From Tubulanus polymorphus (Eukaryota; Nemertea; Palaeonemertea; Tubulaniformes; Tubulanidae), in the NCBI RefSeq assembly GCF_964204645.1, contig NC_134035.1, positions 3,176,001 through 3,240,000 of the forward strand: DNA of 64,000 nucleotides. Reading direction: 5' to 3'. Under the pieces are notes generated by a model that did no database searches, was not told the DNA's origin, and saw only the letters and a list, made by a program, of their open reading frames with translations. The translations under genes and the position numbers were made by a program. This document shows, in pieces, positions 43,901 to 55,959 of the stretch (within the stretch, counting starts at the first letter, position 1; the number at the start of each line of letters is the position of its first letter).

Positions 43901-46900
43901 ATTGTCTTTACATAGGATAATGCTCGGGTCGGCGACCAGTTTATGAATATGATACAACCGATAGCCTCCAAAGTTCCATACATGACCTGCGTAGGAAACC
44001 ATGAATTTCATTAGTAAGTACAACTACGCTAAAGTTAATCAACTTTCTAGGTGAAGTCTTTAGTTTTGGTACTGATTAGGTGATTAAATGAAGATGAAAT
44101 TGACCACTGACATCACAAATGAAGATATCAATCTGTAGCCTGGACCCACGACCCTCAGACATTCGATGATTTTTTCACCATTCCTCATTTTCTAATTATC
44201 CAAGCTTCACGTGTGTTTAGGGGCGCATTTGGCGGACTTGCTATAAGATGGTCGTACACAGAACACTGATGGTGCTCAAAATATTAAGTTTATTAACGAA
44301 ATATGAGGTTGTTCTGTGAATTGAGCCCCTGGACCTCACCTGAGACACTCTTAATCGAGCACCGTACATTAGACATTTTATCAGCATCATCACGATAGGT
44401 AAAACACAATATCCGTGTTGACGCGATGAGGAGAGAATCCCACAATGATAATAAAAAGTCCGAAAATGAAACTTTGAGATAGTAGTTTATTCAACGTTTC
44501 GACTATATCCTAATAGTCATCTTCAGGAATAATGAGATACTACAGAAATTATGAGATATATATACAATCCAGAGACAAAGAGACTAATTCAAGTAATCAG
44601 AGATGATACAAACTAAAGGAAAATTAACGTAGAAACAGTTACACGCTAAAACTAGATAAAACTAGAAGACATATTTTGGAATCTGCATTAATTATTGAAA
44701 ATTCGAACAACGTTGTAAACCTTAATAATGGTTTTTCACCCCATAATAAACTTATATCAAAATTCCTCTGTAAACTGGTTAAACTCAACACTTGATTTCC
44801 CCTTTGATTATTTGTTATTTGTTCTCTCATCAATTTCGTCTCTGACTTAACTTGTATTCACCTTTGTTTTAATTTAAGTGCCCCTTAGTTTGTCTTTCTT
44901 TTTACTACTGACTTTAAGTTTCATTTATATTTATACTCACTATTGTTGTTTATAATCACCCCTTAGTTTGCTTCCCTTTAATCTATTTTAGCGTGTAACT
45001 GTTTCTACGTTAATTTTCCTTTAGTTTGTATCATCTCTGATTACTTGAATTAGTCTCTTTGTCTCTGGATTGTATATATATCTCATAATTTCTGTAGTAT
45101 CTCATTATTCCTGAAGATGACTATTAGGATATAGTCGAAACGTTGAATAAACTACTATCTCAAAGTTTCATTTTCGGACTTTTTATTATCATTGTGGGAT
45201 TCTCTCCTCATCCTTTATCAGCATGCGCTTAAATAGTAAGAATTCATGCTACTATCAACAGGGAATGTCTGAAAGTAGCTCCAGGCTGCTGACTGATCAT
45301 GGTAGTTTTACAAACAATGATTGAGATACAATCGGGCACAATATTGTTTTAAGTTTTCTACTATCTACTATACATTTTTTTAGCGATTACTCAAATTACA
45401 AGAATCGACTCGGAAACAGTATGCCGAACACACCAGGCCGCGATAATATGTACTACAGGTACGGATACCAAAGATCTGAGTCTTCAGGGTGTCATTTCCT
45501 ACTGGGGTATCAGGACAATTGCCCCCCGGACAACTGCCCCCCTTTAAGATTAAAAAGATTTAATTTGGGGGGCAATTGTCCTAGAATCCCTACTGGCTAT
45601 CTCAGGGAACGCGGATACATAGCATCAAATTCCCTTGTAGATTTATGCATTTCAACATCAAATTTTTTCTGTCATCCGTTATGTGCTTTTGGTATCTTTT
45701 TGCAGTTTTGACGTTGGTCCGGTTCACTTCATCGCGATCAACACTGAGATCTACTACTACAAGATTTCGGATTTGAAGCAGATATACAGCCAGCATAAAT
45801 GGGTAGAAAACGACCTCATCGTACGTAAAGCGCTGGTCGATCCTCGATGGACCATCTTCGTTTTATTTGCTCTGCGTTTCAATCGTACCGTGAAAAAAAC
45901 CATGTTTTTAAGCGAAACTGATAATAATTGTCATTTGAATAGCGCAGGACTGGTATCCTAACCTGAATGAGTTCATATGCACTCCAACTTGGTATTATTA
46001 CACCTCAGCCTATAACTCTATTCCATGTATCAGTCATCTCTCCCTGGAGAGAAGTGATATTGATATTATTACCGCTAGCCTATATCTGTAACTGTATATC
46101 AGTCATCTCTACCTGGAGAGAAGTGATATTGGTATTATGACCCCTAGCCTATATCTGTAACTGTGTATCAGTCATCTCTACCTGGAGAGAAGTGATATTG
46201 GTATTATGACCCTTAGCCTATATCTGTAACTGTGTATCAGTCATCTCTACCTGGAGAGAAGTGATATTGGTATTATAACCCCTAGCCTATATCTGTAACT
46301 GTGTATCAGTCATCTCTCCCTGCTGAGAAGTGATATTGGTATTATGACCCCTAGCTTATATCTGTAACTGTGTATCAGTCATCTCTACCTGGAGAGAAGT
46401 GATATTGGTGTTATAACCCCTAGCCTATATCTGTAACTGTGTATCAGTCATCTCTACCTGGAGAGAAGTGATATTGGTATTATGACCCCTAGCCTATATC
46501 TGTAACTGTATATCAGTCATCTCTACCTGGAGAGAAGTGATATTGGTATTATAACCCCTAGCCTATATCTGTAACTGTGTATCAGTCATCTCTACCTGGA
46601 GAGAAGTGATATTGGTGTTATAACCCCTAGCCTATATCTGTAACTGTGTATCAGTCATCTCTCCCTGGAGAGAAGTGATATTGGTATTATAACCCCTAGC
46701 CTATATCTGTAACTGTATATCAGTCATCTCTACCTGGAGAGAAGTGATATTGGTATTATGACCCCTAGCCTATATCTGTAACTGTGTATCAGTCATCTCT
46801 ACCTGGAGAGAAGTGATATTGGTATTATAACCCCTAGCCTATATCTGTAACTGTATATCAGTCATCTCTCCCTGGAGAGAAGTGATATTGGTATTATGAC

Positions 46901-49900
46901 CCCTAGCCTATATCTGTAACTGTGTATCAGTCATCTCTCCCTGGAGAGAAGTGATATTGGTATTATTACCCCTAGTCTATATCTGTAACTGTGTATCAGT
47001 CATCTCTCCCTGGGGAGAAGTAACATCCAACATCCGAGCAGCTGCTAAGCGCTTGGGAGTCATCCATCAGGCCAGGTACCCATTTACTCCTGGGTGGAGA
47101 GAGGCGCTAAGGATAAGTGTCTTGCTCGAGGACACTACGGTAATGTACGGTGGTTCGAACCCATGACCTGGCTTCCCTGAGTGGAATTCTCTAACCACTT
47201 GCCCACCCCGCTCACTCAAACTAGAGTTTTTTTCTCCATTCATGGTTCGTATAAATGTAAATATTCTTCAGGCTGAGGCTTCGTAGATGATTGTAATTAG
47301 TTTCGTTAAGCAACAAAGTTGTGCGGTATCATCGGTTCAGTTGTCTTCTAATAGAACCTAATAGCTTGAAGCCATGTTTTATGTGAAAGACTGCTTGAAA
47401 TCAGTCACTCGGTCGCAGTTTGTATCGATGCGAATATTCTTTGGACTGAGTTCATCGCAGATGATGAGTACACAGTCAGGTTCATAGAAAGTTACGCAGT
47501 ATCTTCATTTCAATTATCTGCGAAATGAATCACGCCGCGTGAAACCATGTTTCCAGTGAAACTAAGAATGTTAGGAAAACATTACTTAGTCATGTTGCTT
47601 CATCATATCGTAACCAATCGAGCGTTTAGAAGATTATTATGTAGCATCGTCGGTTCAACTGACGTCGGAATCTTAGCATTAAGCCTTATTTCGGTTTTCA
47701 AGCTTGAATCTAATTGATCAAAACCATAGCGTCCAGCGACTCAGTTTCACTAAGAATTTCCATCATGGAAACGTCGTTTCTGGTAGTAATTAAGAACTTG
47801 TTTCTTGTATCTAATATGCTCGATTCTTTTTGAAATTTTTCAGGAAGCTACCAAACCGCAGAATCGCGCCGTGCGTCCGTGGATAATCATGCTCGGCCAT
47901 CGTCCGATGTATTGCGGAAACCGTGACAACGATATGTGCACTAAGAACGAAAACTTGGTCAGTTTCACTATTTTCAAATGAGTTTATCTTAGATGGTACC
48001 GGCGAAATGAATCGGGGAATTTGGATATGCTATCGACCACCCATTTCATTTTAAAGCGAGAAATTTCTTCATTCACCTGCGGCAGATTCATTCGTGTCAA
48101 AATCGGGAAATACTCCTGGGAATTTTAAAATCAGCGTAAAGTGGCCACTCTGCTCTGTTTGTCATAGCAAAACATGCAGCCTCTGTAAATCCCTCAGTTT
48201 GAATTTTGTGAAGATCTATTTGAAAAATTTACCTGGTTTTCAACTTTGAAAGCGATATATCTACACTCCTGACACTACCGGGTAAGATGTAGATTCGGTA
48301 CTGTAGTAAAATCCGTACTCTCATTCAACTCGGTGGATTTTTTGGCTCAAATTTATTTTGAAAACCTACCATTTCCTCGGATCTCTACTCACAGTCCCAA
48401 CGTTGAGTATAGTTCACTGTAGTCAGTTTATTGATTGTAGGTTCGTAATGGTTATTGGGGTGTTTTCGGTCTGGAGAAGTTGTTGTATTCGTACGGCGTT
48501 GATCTGGCTATTTGGGCGCACGAGCACTCGTATGAAAGACTGTGGCCTATTTACGACTTCAAGGTATGAAAATATTTACATGTACACGTGTCACCATAGA
48601 CTCACTGACTCCAACATGGCAAGGGTCAGATTGGTGTAAAAAATGTCAAGTCTTGTTATGTTGTAGATCCTGTTGACTTGTTATGTTGTTGATCAGGTTG
48701 TGTTGATTTGTTGTAGATCCTGTTGTGTTGATATGTTGTAGATTGTGGTGTCTAATTATGCCGTCTTTATTTCAAAATGTTGTTTTATGACTAGGTTTAC
48801 AATGGAACTCCTACTGCTTATACGAATCCGAAGGCTCCGGTACATATTACCACCGGATCTGCTGTGAGTATTAGAATAGAAAAGTGACCGTTATTGCGGG
48901 GTGGCCTCTTTACTGGAGATGAGGGAAAAGACGGAATTTTCTTTCCTTTATAAAAGTCTGGGCATAGTCACAGTCAGGGAATTCAGTAAAGGAGCTTAGA
49001 ATCAGGGAAAACTCAGGAAATAGTCATGGAAATTGGTAGAGATAGTAAGATCACGCATTTATAATCAGACGGCGCATTCTACCATTTTCCAGTTCCGTCA
49101 TATTCCGGAAAGTACAATTCTACCGACTTCCAGTTTCCTAATAATTCTATCGTATTCTAGGTGTTTTAGATTCTCGGGCGTTTTCGACGAAATCAAATAT
49201 CTGATACATTTTCTAGGGCTGCAAAGAAAAGCTGGATCCGTTTAAGAAGACGCCGCCGGCGTGGTCCGCAGTACGTTTAGATGATTACGGATACACGCGG
49301 TTACAAATACACAACTCGACTCATATCTTCCTTCAACAAGTATCCGATGACAAGGTAAGAAATATTAGTGTATATTCCTTAATGGGCCCACTCGTAAAGT
49401 AGTGTAAGCAGAATGATGATACATGTAGTATCTTTATTTATCTCCTTTTAAACAGTTTCAAACATTTTGATAAATACATATAACGGATTATGAATATAAG
49501 GAGAAAGAACAATGAGACGAATAAAACCCACAATCGAAGTACAGTAAAAGTCTGTTGTAACGCCACTGTTGGGACCAATGATAAACATGGTGTCATAACG
49601 AATTTGGCAATGTTGTAAAGAATGGTATTTCCATCGAATTTGAGTTGGATTGGGCAAATTTCTCTGAAAATTTTTGGCATTAAGTGAGCAGTTGCATTAA
49701 AAAGGATGGCAGCGTTATGAGAGACTTTGACTGTAATTCTACAAGAGGATTTTGACGTCTCAACTCAAACGTTATGAGCCATTTTCATGAACTCTTTTCT
49801 TGTTAAATGGCTCAAAGCGTTTGAATTTAAACGTCGAAATCTTTGTAAAGTTTTTCTTTGATAGTAGGGTTTAATTCTTCAACTGAATCAGACGTTCTAA

Positions 49901-50057
49901 TTGTCCATGAAAATCGTTAGTGTAAGCAGATTCTTAACTGTCAAAAGATAGGTGGTTTAAATCGCTATTTTTGCGGGTTTTCTATTTTTAGGGTGGAAAA
50001 ATCGTCGACGCAATGACTCTGATCAGGGAAAAACATGGCCCGTATTCCGAATTGTAA
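40963..50057 (+). CDS. ACP7: Acid phosphatase type 7-like purple acid phosphatase
   Basis: Secreted or lysosomal binuclear-metal phosphatase. Twelve exons: 40963-41083, 42569-42763, 43374-43556, 43805-43830, 43916-44013, 45384-45458, 45706-45820, 47844-47957, 48441-48563, 48795-48863, 49217-49354, 49992-50057; 1323 bp, 440 aa, phases consistent; human ACP7 is 438 aa. A signal peptide (KKPLLLLLGLSAILTVCIA) precedes a fibronectin-like domain (PTQMTVTWLTFN). The five metal-ligand blocks are all present: FFGDMG, IGDFAYD, VGNHEF, IIMLGHRPMY and WAHEHSYERLWP. The last exons carry VHITTGSAGC, WSAVRLDDYGYTRL and GGKIVDAMT. Exon 4 is a 26-bp microexon holding the GDFAYD motif. Its large introns host a 69-bp tandem array and a foldback element. 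Confidence 0.95.
42128..42470. repeat. Tandem 'AAATTGAGAGAAATAACCCA' array in ACP7 intron 1
   Basis: About ten copies of a 27-34-bp unit. A longer unit carrying CAGGTC(G/A)CAG recurs at about 42165, 42380 and 42445. No coding meaning is assigned despite an open frame on the minus strand. Confidence 0.75.
42788..43235. repeat. MITE-like element, GGTCCCTAC family, ACP7 intron 2
   Basis: Left GGGAGTCCCTTTACAACTCC, right ATCCAGGAATGAGGGATCTGTGGGGACC. The right end matches the PDHX minisatellite unit (ATATCCAGGAATGA..GATCTGT.GGGACC). Confidence 0.55.
44425..45212. mobile_element. Foldback element with about 228-bp terminal inverted repeats in ACP7 intron 5
   Basis: Left arm 44425-44652 and right arm 44986-45212 are nearly perfect inverse copies (GATGAGGAGAGAATCCCAC outside, ACACGCTAAAA inside). 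The spacer is about 330 bp and AT-rich. No transposase is visible. Related to 8071-8225 by its termini and its ATAGTCGAAACGTTGAATAA core. Confidence 0.88.
45512..45582. repeat. Small palindromic element AGGACAATTGCCCCCC in ACP7 intron 6
   Basis: AGGACAATTGCCCCCCGGAC at the left, GGGGGGCAATTGTCCT at the right, 71 bp in total, with a partial internal second copy of GACAACTGCCCCCC. It interrupts the intron between exons 6 and 7. Confidence 0.75.
46028..47015 (+). repeat. 69-bp minisatellite (14 copies) in ACP7 intron 7
   Basis: Exact 69-bp periodicity with TATCAGTCATCTCTACCTGG, GAGAAGTGATATTGGTATTA and CCCCTAGCCTATATCTGTAA. Variation is slight (CTACCTGG/CTCCCTGG). The unit includes an 'ACCTGGAGAGAAGT' segment that runs at the array end into a retroposon-like sequence. 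Confidence 0.95.
47016..47215 (+). repeat. Retroposon-like fragment with tRNA B-box motif, ACP7 intron 7
   Basis: Contains CAGGTACCCATTTACTCCTG, GGTGGAGAGAGGCGC, AAGTGTCTTGCTCGAGGACA and GGTTCGAACCC (47152-47162, a polymerase III B-box match), then TCTCTAACCACTTGCCCACC. From memory this layout resembles a repeat common in marine invertebrates; it is not a full tRNA gene because no A-box or cloverleaf is seen. Confidence 0.5.
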
Positions 50058-52380
50058 AATGAATGATTAATGAAATGAAGAAATTCGATAGCTGTGATGA
50101 TGAATTGTGATTTCATTAGATTCCACTTTTGCTATTTCGAAATATTTTTCAATACGATTTATGATGTTTTTAGATAATGAAATTTGAACGATAGTGAAAT
50201 AATTGATGTTGTGATGTAATGGGGCAGTGTATGTACGGGGACTAATGTAGGTATCAATGCACAGCCTGGACCCTTCGGATATTCGATGCATTATCATAGT
50301 TCTTCTGATAGTTCCATCCTCCAGACTCCTGCTTTTTGTACTGAAGACATTTTGAATTTGAATTCAAAATAGTCAGATATTGCTCCTATCGGCATCAGTT
50401 CCAATAATTTCACCAGACATCGATGAATTTCTGAAGGGCTGCGTATTGATACCTGCGTAAAGATTATCGAGGACCAATTTATGAGATTGATCCAGGAGCC
50501 AGAGTTCGGGAAATAGATTTGACTCCACGAGTGAACTCGTTGAAAATCAGGGCTCCTATGGTCCTTAAATTCCTTAGATACCCTAAAATTCCGGAAATCT
50601 AAATTTAAGGGGTTATAGTAGACTAACCTTAATTTCGGAGTTAACTCTTATTCACAACTGTGAAACTGGGTCCAGTTCCATTGAACGGTTTTGACTTTGA
50701 GTCTCTGAGTTGGAATTAGTTTATTTCCAATTGAATGATTGTTTTTGTTAATGTTTTATAAATTACAAGTAGACAAACTGAAAGAACGACAGTTTTGTAA
50801 GATTACGATGAATTACCATTACGTGTATTGTATATTTCGGTAGACTCCTCATTACTCGGTACCGGTCTCAAATCTGTAAACCGCTTGTTAAAGTACTATT
50901 ACCGAAATCTATTTGGAAAAAATCTTCTATTTCTGTGATTCTCATGGCACAGAGATGTTTACACTGCTGAGTAATGCGGAGTCTACTGAATGAGAAAATC
51001 TCAATTCAACAATTCAGTGGATTTGATTTTTGAAGTACATTGTGTATTCCATACGTGTCTGAATGATTATGACTTGTATCGCCTTCGCTGTTAAAAGTAT
51101 TGTAAAAGTTATGTATTAAAAGTGAATGAATGAATTCATTTTCACTATAACTTACAATATATGATCTACATATAATATAGATTAGTTTAGAGCGGTATTA
51201 AGCGCAGTAGACTCTGCTGAAGTCAGACCTTTTGGTACAATGAAAAGACTTCCAATTTCGGTCCTATCCGTCGTTAGATATGGCGACGCAAAGATATCTC
51301 AACACACATTCGAGCGGAGTCTCTGAGTTTATTCTATATATATATATATATATATTATGTTATAATGAAGGACTCGAAATCCCAACGAGCCAAAGGCTCC
51401 TCCCCAAACCCACGCCGATTAATATGACTAATGACAAATGAGATGAATATCAAAAATGAAAGTAATGATGATAATAGGTTACAAATAGGTACAACATACC
51501 TCAAGCAATCTAGATTTTAAGCAGTTTGACTGTATGAAATGTTATGTTGTTTTATGAAACAGATAAGATACTGACTGTTTTTAGTTTATTTCTCATTGTC
51601 TATGTATGAAAATAATGTAAAATCCACGCGGTTTGTCACATTTGATAGCGTATAGATAGACCAACCCCGGTATCAGTGACCAACCCCAGTATCGTAAAGT
51701 CGTGTTGGAACCGTAGCGACTGCTGAATTTACTGAATGACGTTTTTTTTCCTTTCTATAATATGTTTTTGACGAAATTGAATTAAATTCACCGCAGCAAT
51801 ATTAATTAGAACCTATCAAAAATTGATAATAGGCTGTGGCAATCTAAAATTGCTTCCAATGTCATGATCAACCCCAGTATCCCTATAGCAATGATTGCAG
51901 TGCTATGACTGGTGGTGTTAGTCTCCATTCGCTATAGAATGTGACTATTGTTTATTGATTAGTGCCATAATTTGTTCGTCATTTTAAATAGTGGTTAGTT
52001 TTTCTAATTAATGATTGAAAATCGTACGGGGAAATAAATATTTTGAAAAGCTTCTTAAATTTGATAGTTATTATCTGTCTGAGTGCGAGGAATGAAGCAA
52101 TCGGGTAAATCGCAGATTCCAGAACTTCAGGATCCGGTTCCACAGTTGTGAGTTTAAATCAACTAACCGCAGTCTGTCGGATGTTACAGTCACGTAAATG
52201 CACTAGAACTCCGCGAGCGCTAGCAGTCGATTTTGATACCAAGTGAACAAATGCCGAAAAAATCCGCAGATAGAATTCGTTTTGTCAAAGAAAAAAGAAA
52301 AACAGTAATTGAGTTAAGGTTTTTGAGTTGATGGTTTCCATCAACTGCATCTAATAAGCCAGTGTATTGTATTGGAAGTG
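50058..52380. other. 3' flank of ACP7 and intergenic spacer, no gene seen
   Basis: AT-rich. Contains fragments of the 'GTAGACTC...ACTGAGTAATG' and GGTTCCACAGTTGTGAGTT families, an (AT)n microsatellite at 51334-51355, and three 'GACCAACCCC.GTATC'-type motifs (51660-51880). No coding exon is supported. Confidence 0.5.
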
Positions 52381-52384
52381 CGCA

Positions 52385-55245
52385 GTATTATTTGATTTCA
52401 ACAAATTATATGATATTTTTCAGTTCAGAAGTATGCAAGTCGCAAGTTGATCAAGTGAACAGTAATATCCCAGCGTCACGCACGATTAGCTTAACCATGA
52501 CCGTGACCGGGACGTGATCAGATATACATTGTGTACATGAATCAGTTGGAAATATATGCTGTCGCACGACACACGTATAGGCTTACTGTTTAGCGGTAGA
52601 GATTCAGGAATATTCGCTGAAAGGATCTGCAACTAAAAAAATTTGGAATTCTTATTTGGAATACGCGTTCATCTGAACCATCAACTTATCGTTCACATCT
52701 GTATTTACAAAACTGAAACGACCAGTCCAAACTGTTATCGCCGAATAAATGCTCGATTTCGTTGTGACGCTAAGAAATCCGTTAGGAATAAACATAAACG
52801 GGATATAATAACCTGATGGTGTATCGGACAATGCGTGTGTTAATCGGAATAATAATCAAACGCGATCGCTTTGAAGTGAAACAATGACTTTATGTTAAAT
52901 TACGCTCGCGATTGAAAAGATATCATTTATGTTAAACCGCGGTTGTAAAGTTGGATTCCTGTTTGTTGTTTGTAAACTGATTCCTGTAATTAACTCGTAC
53001 ATTCAAACTCAGCGTTCACGTCTGGATGAAAAACTGCAGCGATCAATGCAAGAATTGATGATGTGATGTAAACCTGTGTGATATCGGGATATAATAAGCT
53101 GATACTCAGTGATTGAAATAATTATCAAGTGTAATCGCTAATCATTAAAATCGATAATGAGATATTGTGTATTCTCATTAGTTGTTCATTTGTTTAGCGT
53201 TGATAAAGATCGATTTATTTTATGACATTGAAACTGAGAAATTCCTGTTTATTCTTCTTTAATTCATTCATTTCTGACCATTTTGAAAATAAACAATCGT
53301 AATTAATATTTTGTATTAGTATTTCGTTGTCTTTATTGTTTTATTCATTTCTTATTGTGAGAATTGATCGAAACATCGGCCCATTCCCCTTATCGCAGGA
53401 GCCGGCCACCCCTTCTCCAGGGCGGGCACGGACAACAGCCTAGACGCGAGAACGGACCGATACTCGCTTGCCAGGGCATAAAGGAGCAATTTTACGGAAG
53501 CGGACCTATAATATGCGGGACCGGACCGATACTCGCTTGCCAGGGCATAAAGGAGTCATTTTACGGAAGCGGACCTATTTTTTGTGGGACCGGACCGATA
53601 CTCGCTTGCCAGGGCAAAAAGGAGCCAAAGAGGCCACTTCCCCCAGGAGTGGCAGGTATTTTACGGAAGCGGACCTATTTTTTGCGTGACCGGACCGATA
53701 CTCACTTGCCAGGGCATAAAGGAGTCTTTTTTACGGAAGCGGACCTATTTTTTGCGTGACCGGACCGATACTCACTTGCCAGGGCATAAAGGAGTCTTTT
53801 TTACGGAAGCGGACCTATTTTTTGCGTGACCGGACCGATACTCGCTTGCCAGGGCAAAAAGGAGCCAAAGAGGCCACTTCCCCCAGGAGAGGCAGGCATT
53901 TTACGGATGCGGACCTATTTTTTGCGGGATCGGACCGATACTCACTTGCCAGGGCATAAAGGAGTCATTTTACGGAAGCGGACCTATTTTTTGCGGGACC
54001 GGACCGATACTCGCTTGCCAGGGCATAAAGGAGCCATTTTACGGAACCGGACCTATAAATGCGGGGTCGGACCGATACTCGCTTGCCAGGGCAAAAAGGA
54101 GCCTTTTTCCTAAGCTGCCAGGGCAATGTGTAGCCTTTTCTTCATCGCCTGCCAGGGCCTCTCTCCTCGAACCTACGATTGAATCCTCCTGGTCACCCAG
54201 TACCATAGACCATTAATTCTCACAATGAGAGTTGAATGAATAAACAATGACACCCAATATAAAATACTAATCATTATTCATTTGTTTATTTTTGCATCAT
54301 ACAGGAATGAATTAAAAAAGAAGAAACAGGAATCTGACATAACTTCAAGTTTGAAAGAATTCATTAAATAAACCTCACGAAAAATGTCTTTTAGGTTTTA
54401 TCAATTAGCGATCACGTCATTGTACGATACACTGATTAACAGTTAATTGTATCCTGATATTAGAACAAGTTTATATTTCTTGCAGTTACTCCAAATCGAA
54501 CATATATTATCATCAATTTTTGAAATGCAGGTTTATCCAGATGTGAACAATAAGTTTGAATGTACGACAAACAGGAATTCAGCTTACCCCCAAGTTTGAA
54601 AATAGATTGATTCTAATTAACCTGGAATCATAACCCTCGCTTATCATAGTTGAAATGTCTCGCGAACAGTTTTATCAATTAGCGATCACATTTGATTGTC
54701 GATCCGATGATCATTGTCCAATGCACTGATTATCAGCTTATTATATCCAGATTTTAGAACATGTTTATTCTTTACGCACTTCTTTGCGTCACCGAAATCG
54801 AAAATCCATTCTACGATATCATCACCTCTATCTAACACTGATCGCTGCAGTTTATCCAGATATGAACGACCTACGAACGCATTTTCATGAAGCTCCGGAG
54901 TCAATGTCTTTAATATCCGCACACATACACTGATCGTGCAGCATACAGATACGAACGACGGTTTTTCAAAGTCTGAATTTGTGAGTTCCAAAAAATGTGT
55001 TTCCGTTTCGAAAATCCCATGTATTTTCTCGCAGAGTCGATATCCTAAATCCCTACAAAACTTTACGCGTGTCTCGCATGACAGCCGACTGACTCATGTA
55101 CAGAATGTATATAGACTAATCATGTCCCGGTCACGGTCATGGTTCCAGTTAGTCGTGCGCGACATGACATTGTTCAAATATGCAACTTGCGCCTCCAACC
55201 TGAAAAATATGATATAATTTGTCGTCAAAACAAATGAACAAATTC
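52385..55245. mobile_element. Large diverged inverted repeat (about 1-kb arms) around a GC-rich tandem array
   Basis: Left arm about 52385-53370; right arm about 54208-55245. Collinear inverse matches run along the whole length: GTGACCGGGACGTGAT at 52500 against ATGTCCCGGTCACGG at 55125; TTGTGTACATGAATCAGTTGG against CCGACTGACTCATGTACAGA; GGATTTCTTAGCGTCAC-type text; ATCGCTGCAGTTT; TGTGAGAATTGAT at 53360 against ATTAATTCTCACA at 54211. The arms have many mismatches and contain internal repeats (TTTATCAATTAGCGATCAC twice in the right arm, about 275 bp apart). No transposase frame. A foldback transposon or old inverted duplication is inferred. Confidence 0.75.
53440..54120. repeat. GC-rich 69/100-bp tandem array at the centre of the inverted repeat
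   Basis: Units start near 53461, 53530, 53599, 53699, 53769, 53839, 53939, 54008 and 54076 (TACTCGCTTGCCAGGGCA). Most are 68-70 bp; two are 100 bp through an extra block AAAGAGGCCACTTCCCCCAG. Several frames stay open across units; these are by-products of the repeat, not accepted genes. Flanked by GGAGCCGGCCACCCC left and GCCTGCCAGGGCCTCTCTCC right. Confidence 0.9.
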
Positions 55246-55639
55246 TGCGCATGACCGACTGTATTTAGATTAAAAAAACGGAAACTTTGTTTCTCATAAT
55301 CGGCGTTTGTAGTAATTTTAAGTATCTTTTTCGGTTAACTTGATCATGTTTAAACATGAAGTATGTACAGGGTTGAGACCACCGGCCCGGGAGAGAAATG
55401 AGTTAAACGATGAATCAATTTTTTTGTAAAATAGAATACCTCTATTAAAGCCGTTACAACCAATAATGAGAATCAATACGACCATTCAACGAATTTGATG
55501 ATCATAAGTGAGATTGGTATTACCAGTAAATGTGAGTTTGATTTGGGGAGAATGAATTGGTCTCAGAAAATGCTGGCATATTAACAATATATGGATGGCG
55601 TTATAACGGACTTTGTCGACCATATATGGTCATATATGC

Positions 55640-55915
55640 CTAGTTTACAAAAAAAATGGCCACCGGGCTGAAGAGGTAGGATAGGAGGGAGAGGGATCGC
55701 CGCCGACGGGGCTTTGTTTCTTCAGTTTTCTTCTGCCGTTCGTTCGACCATCTCATTTTTTCAACCAGTCGCTGCTGTGATGATATTCTCCTGCATAAAT
55801 TTGAGATCTCAAAAAGATCGGCCTCAAGAATATCGGCGGCGATCAGGATTGAGGAGCGGGATGGGTGCGGAAAGTGGCGCCATTTCAGACGACGGAATAT
55901 CGAGTTAAAACATCG
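55640..55915 (+). other. GC-rich island with a short open frame, function unknown
   Basis: AATGGCCACCGGGCTGAAGA, then ATCGCCGCCGACGGGGC: a local CG-rich island in AT-rich DNA, followed by an open frame without recognisable domain (55714-55908). It could be a promoter with a first exon of a gene outside the window, or part of an element. No function assigned. Confidence 0.25.
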
Positions 55916-55959
55916 TCTGAAATATCAGTTTACATCAATAGATGATCGTCAAAAATTAT

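Noticed and set aside
47152-47162. Possible tRNA gene at the GGTTCGAACCC motif
   Set aside because: Only a B-box-like match; no A box, acceptor stem or anticodon arm could be found, so it is treated as a retroposon fragment.
53364-54113. Overlapping open frames of 67-131 aa in the GC-rich array
   Set aside because: They exist in several frames because the repeat unit lacks stops; no start context, splice support or recognisable domain, and unit lengths would shift frame.
55714-55908. 64-aa open frame in a GC-rich island
   Set aside because: No recognisable domain or splice partner within the window; kept only as a region of unknown function.
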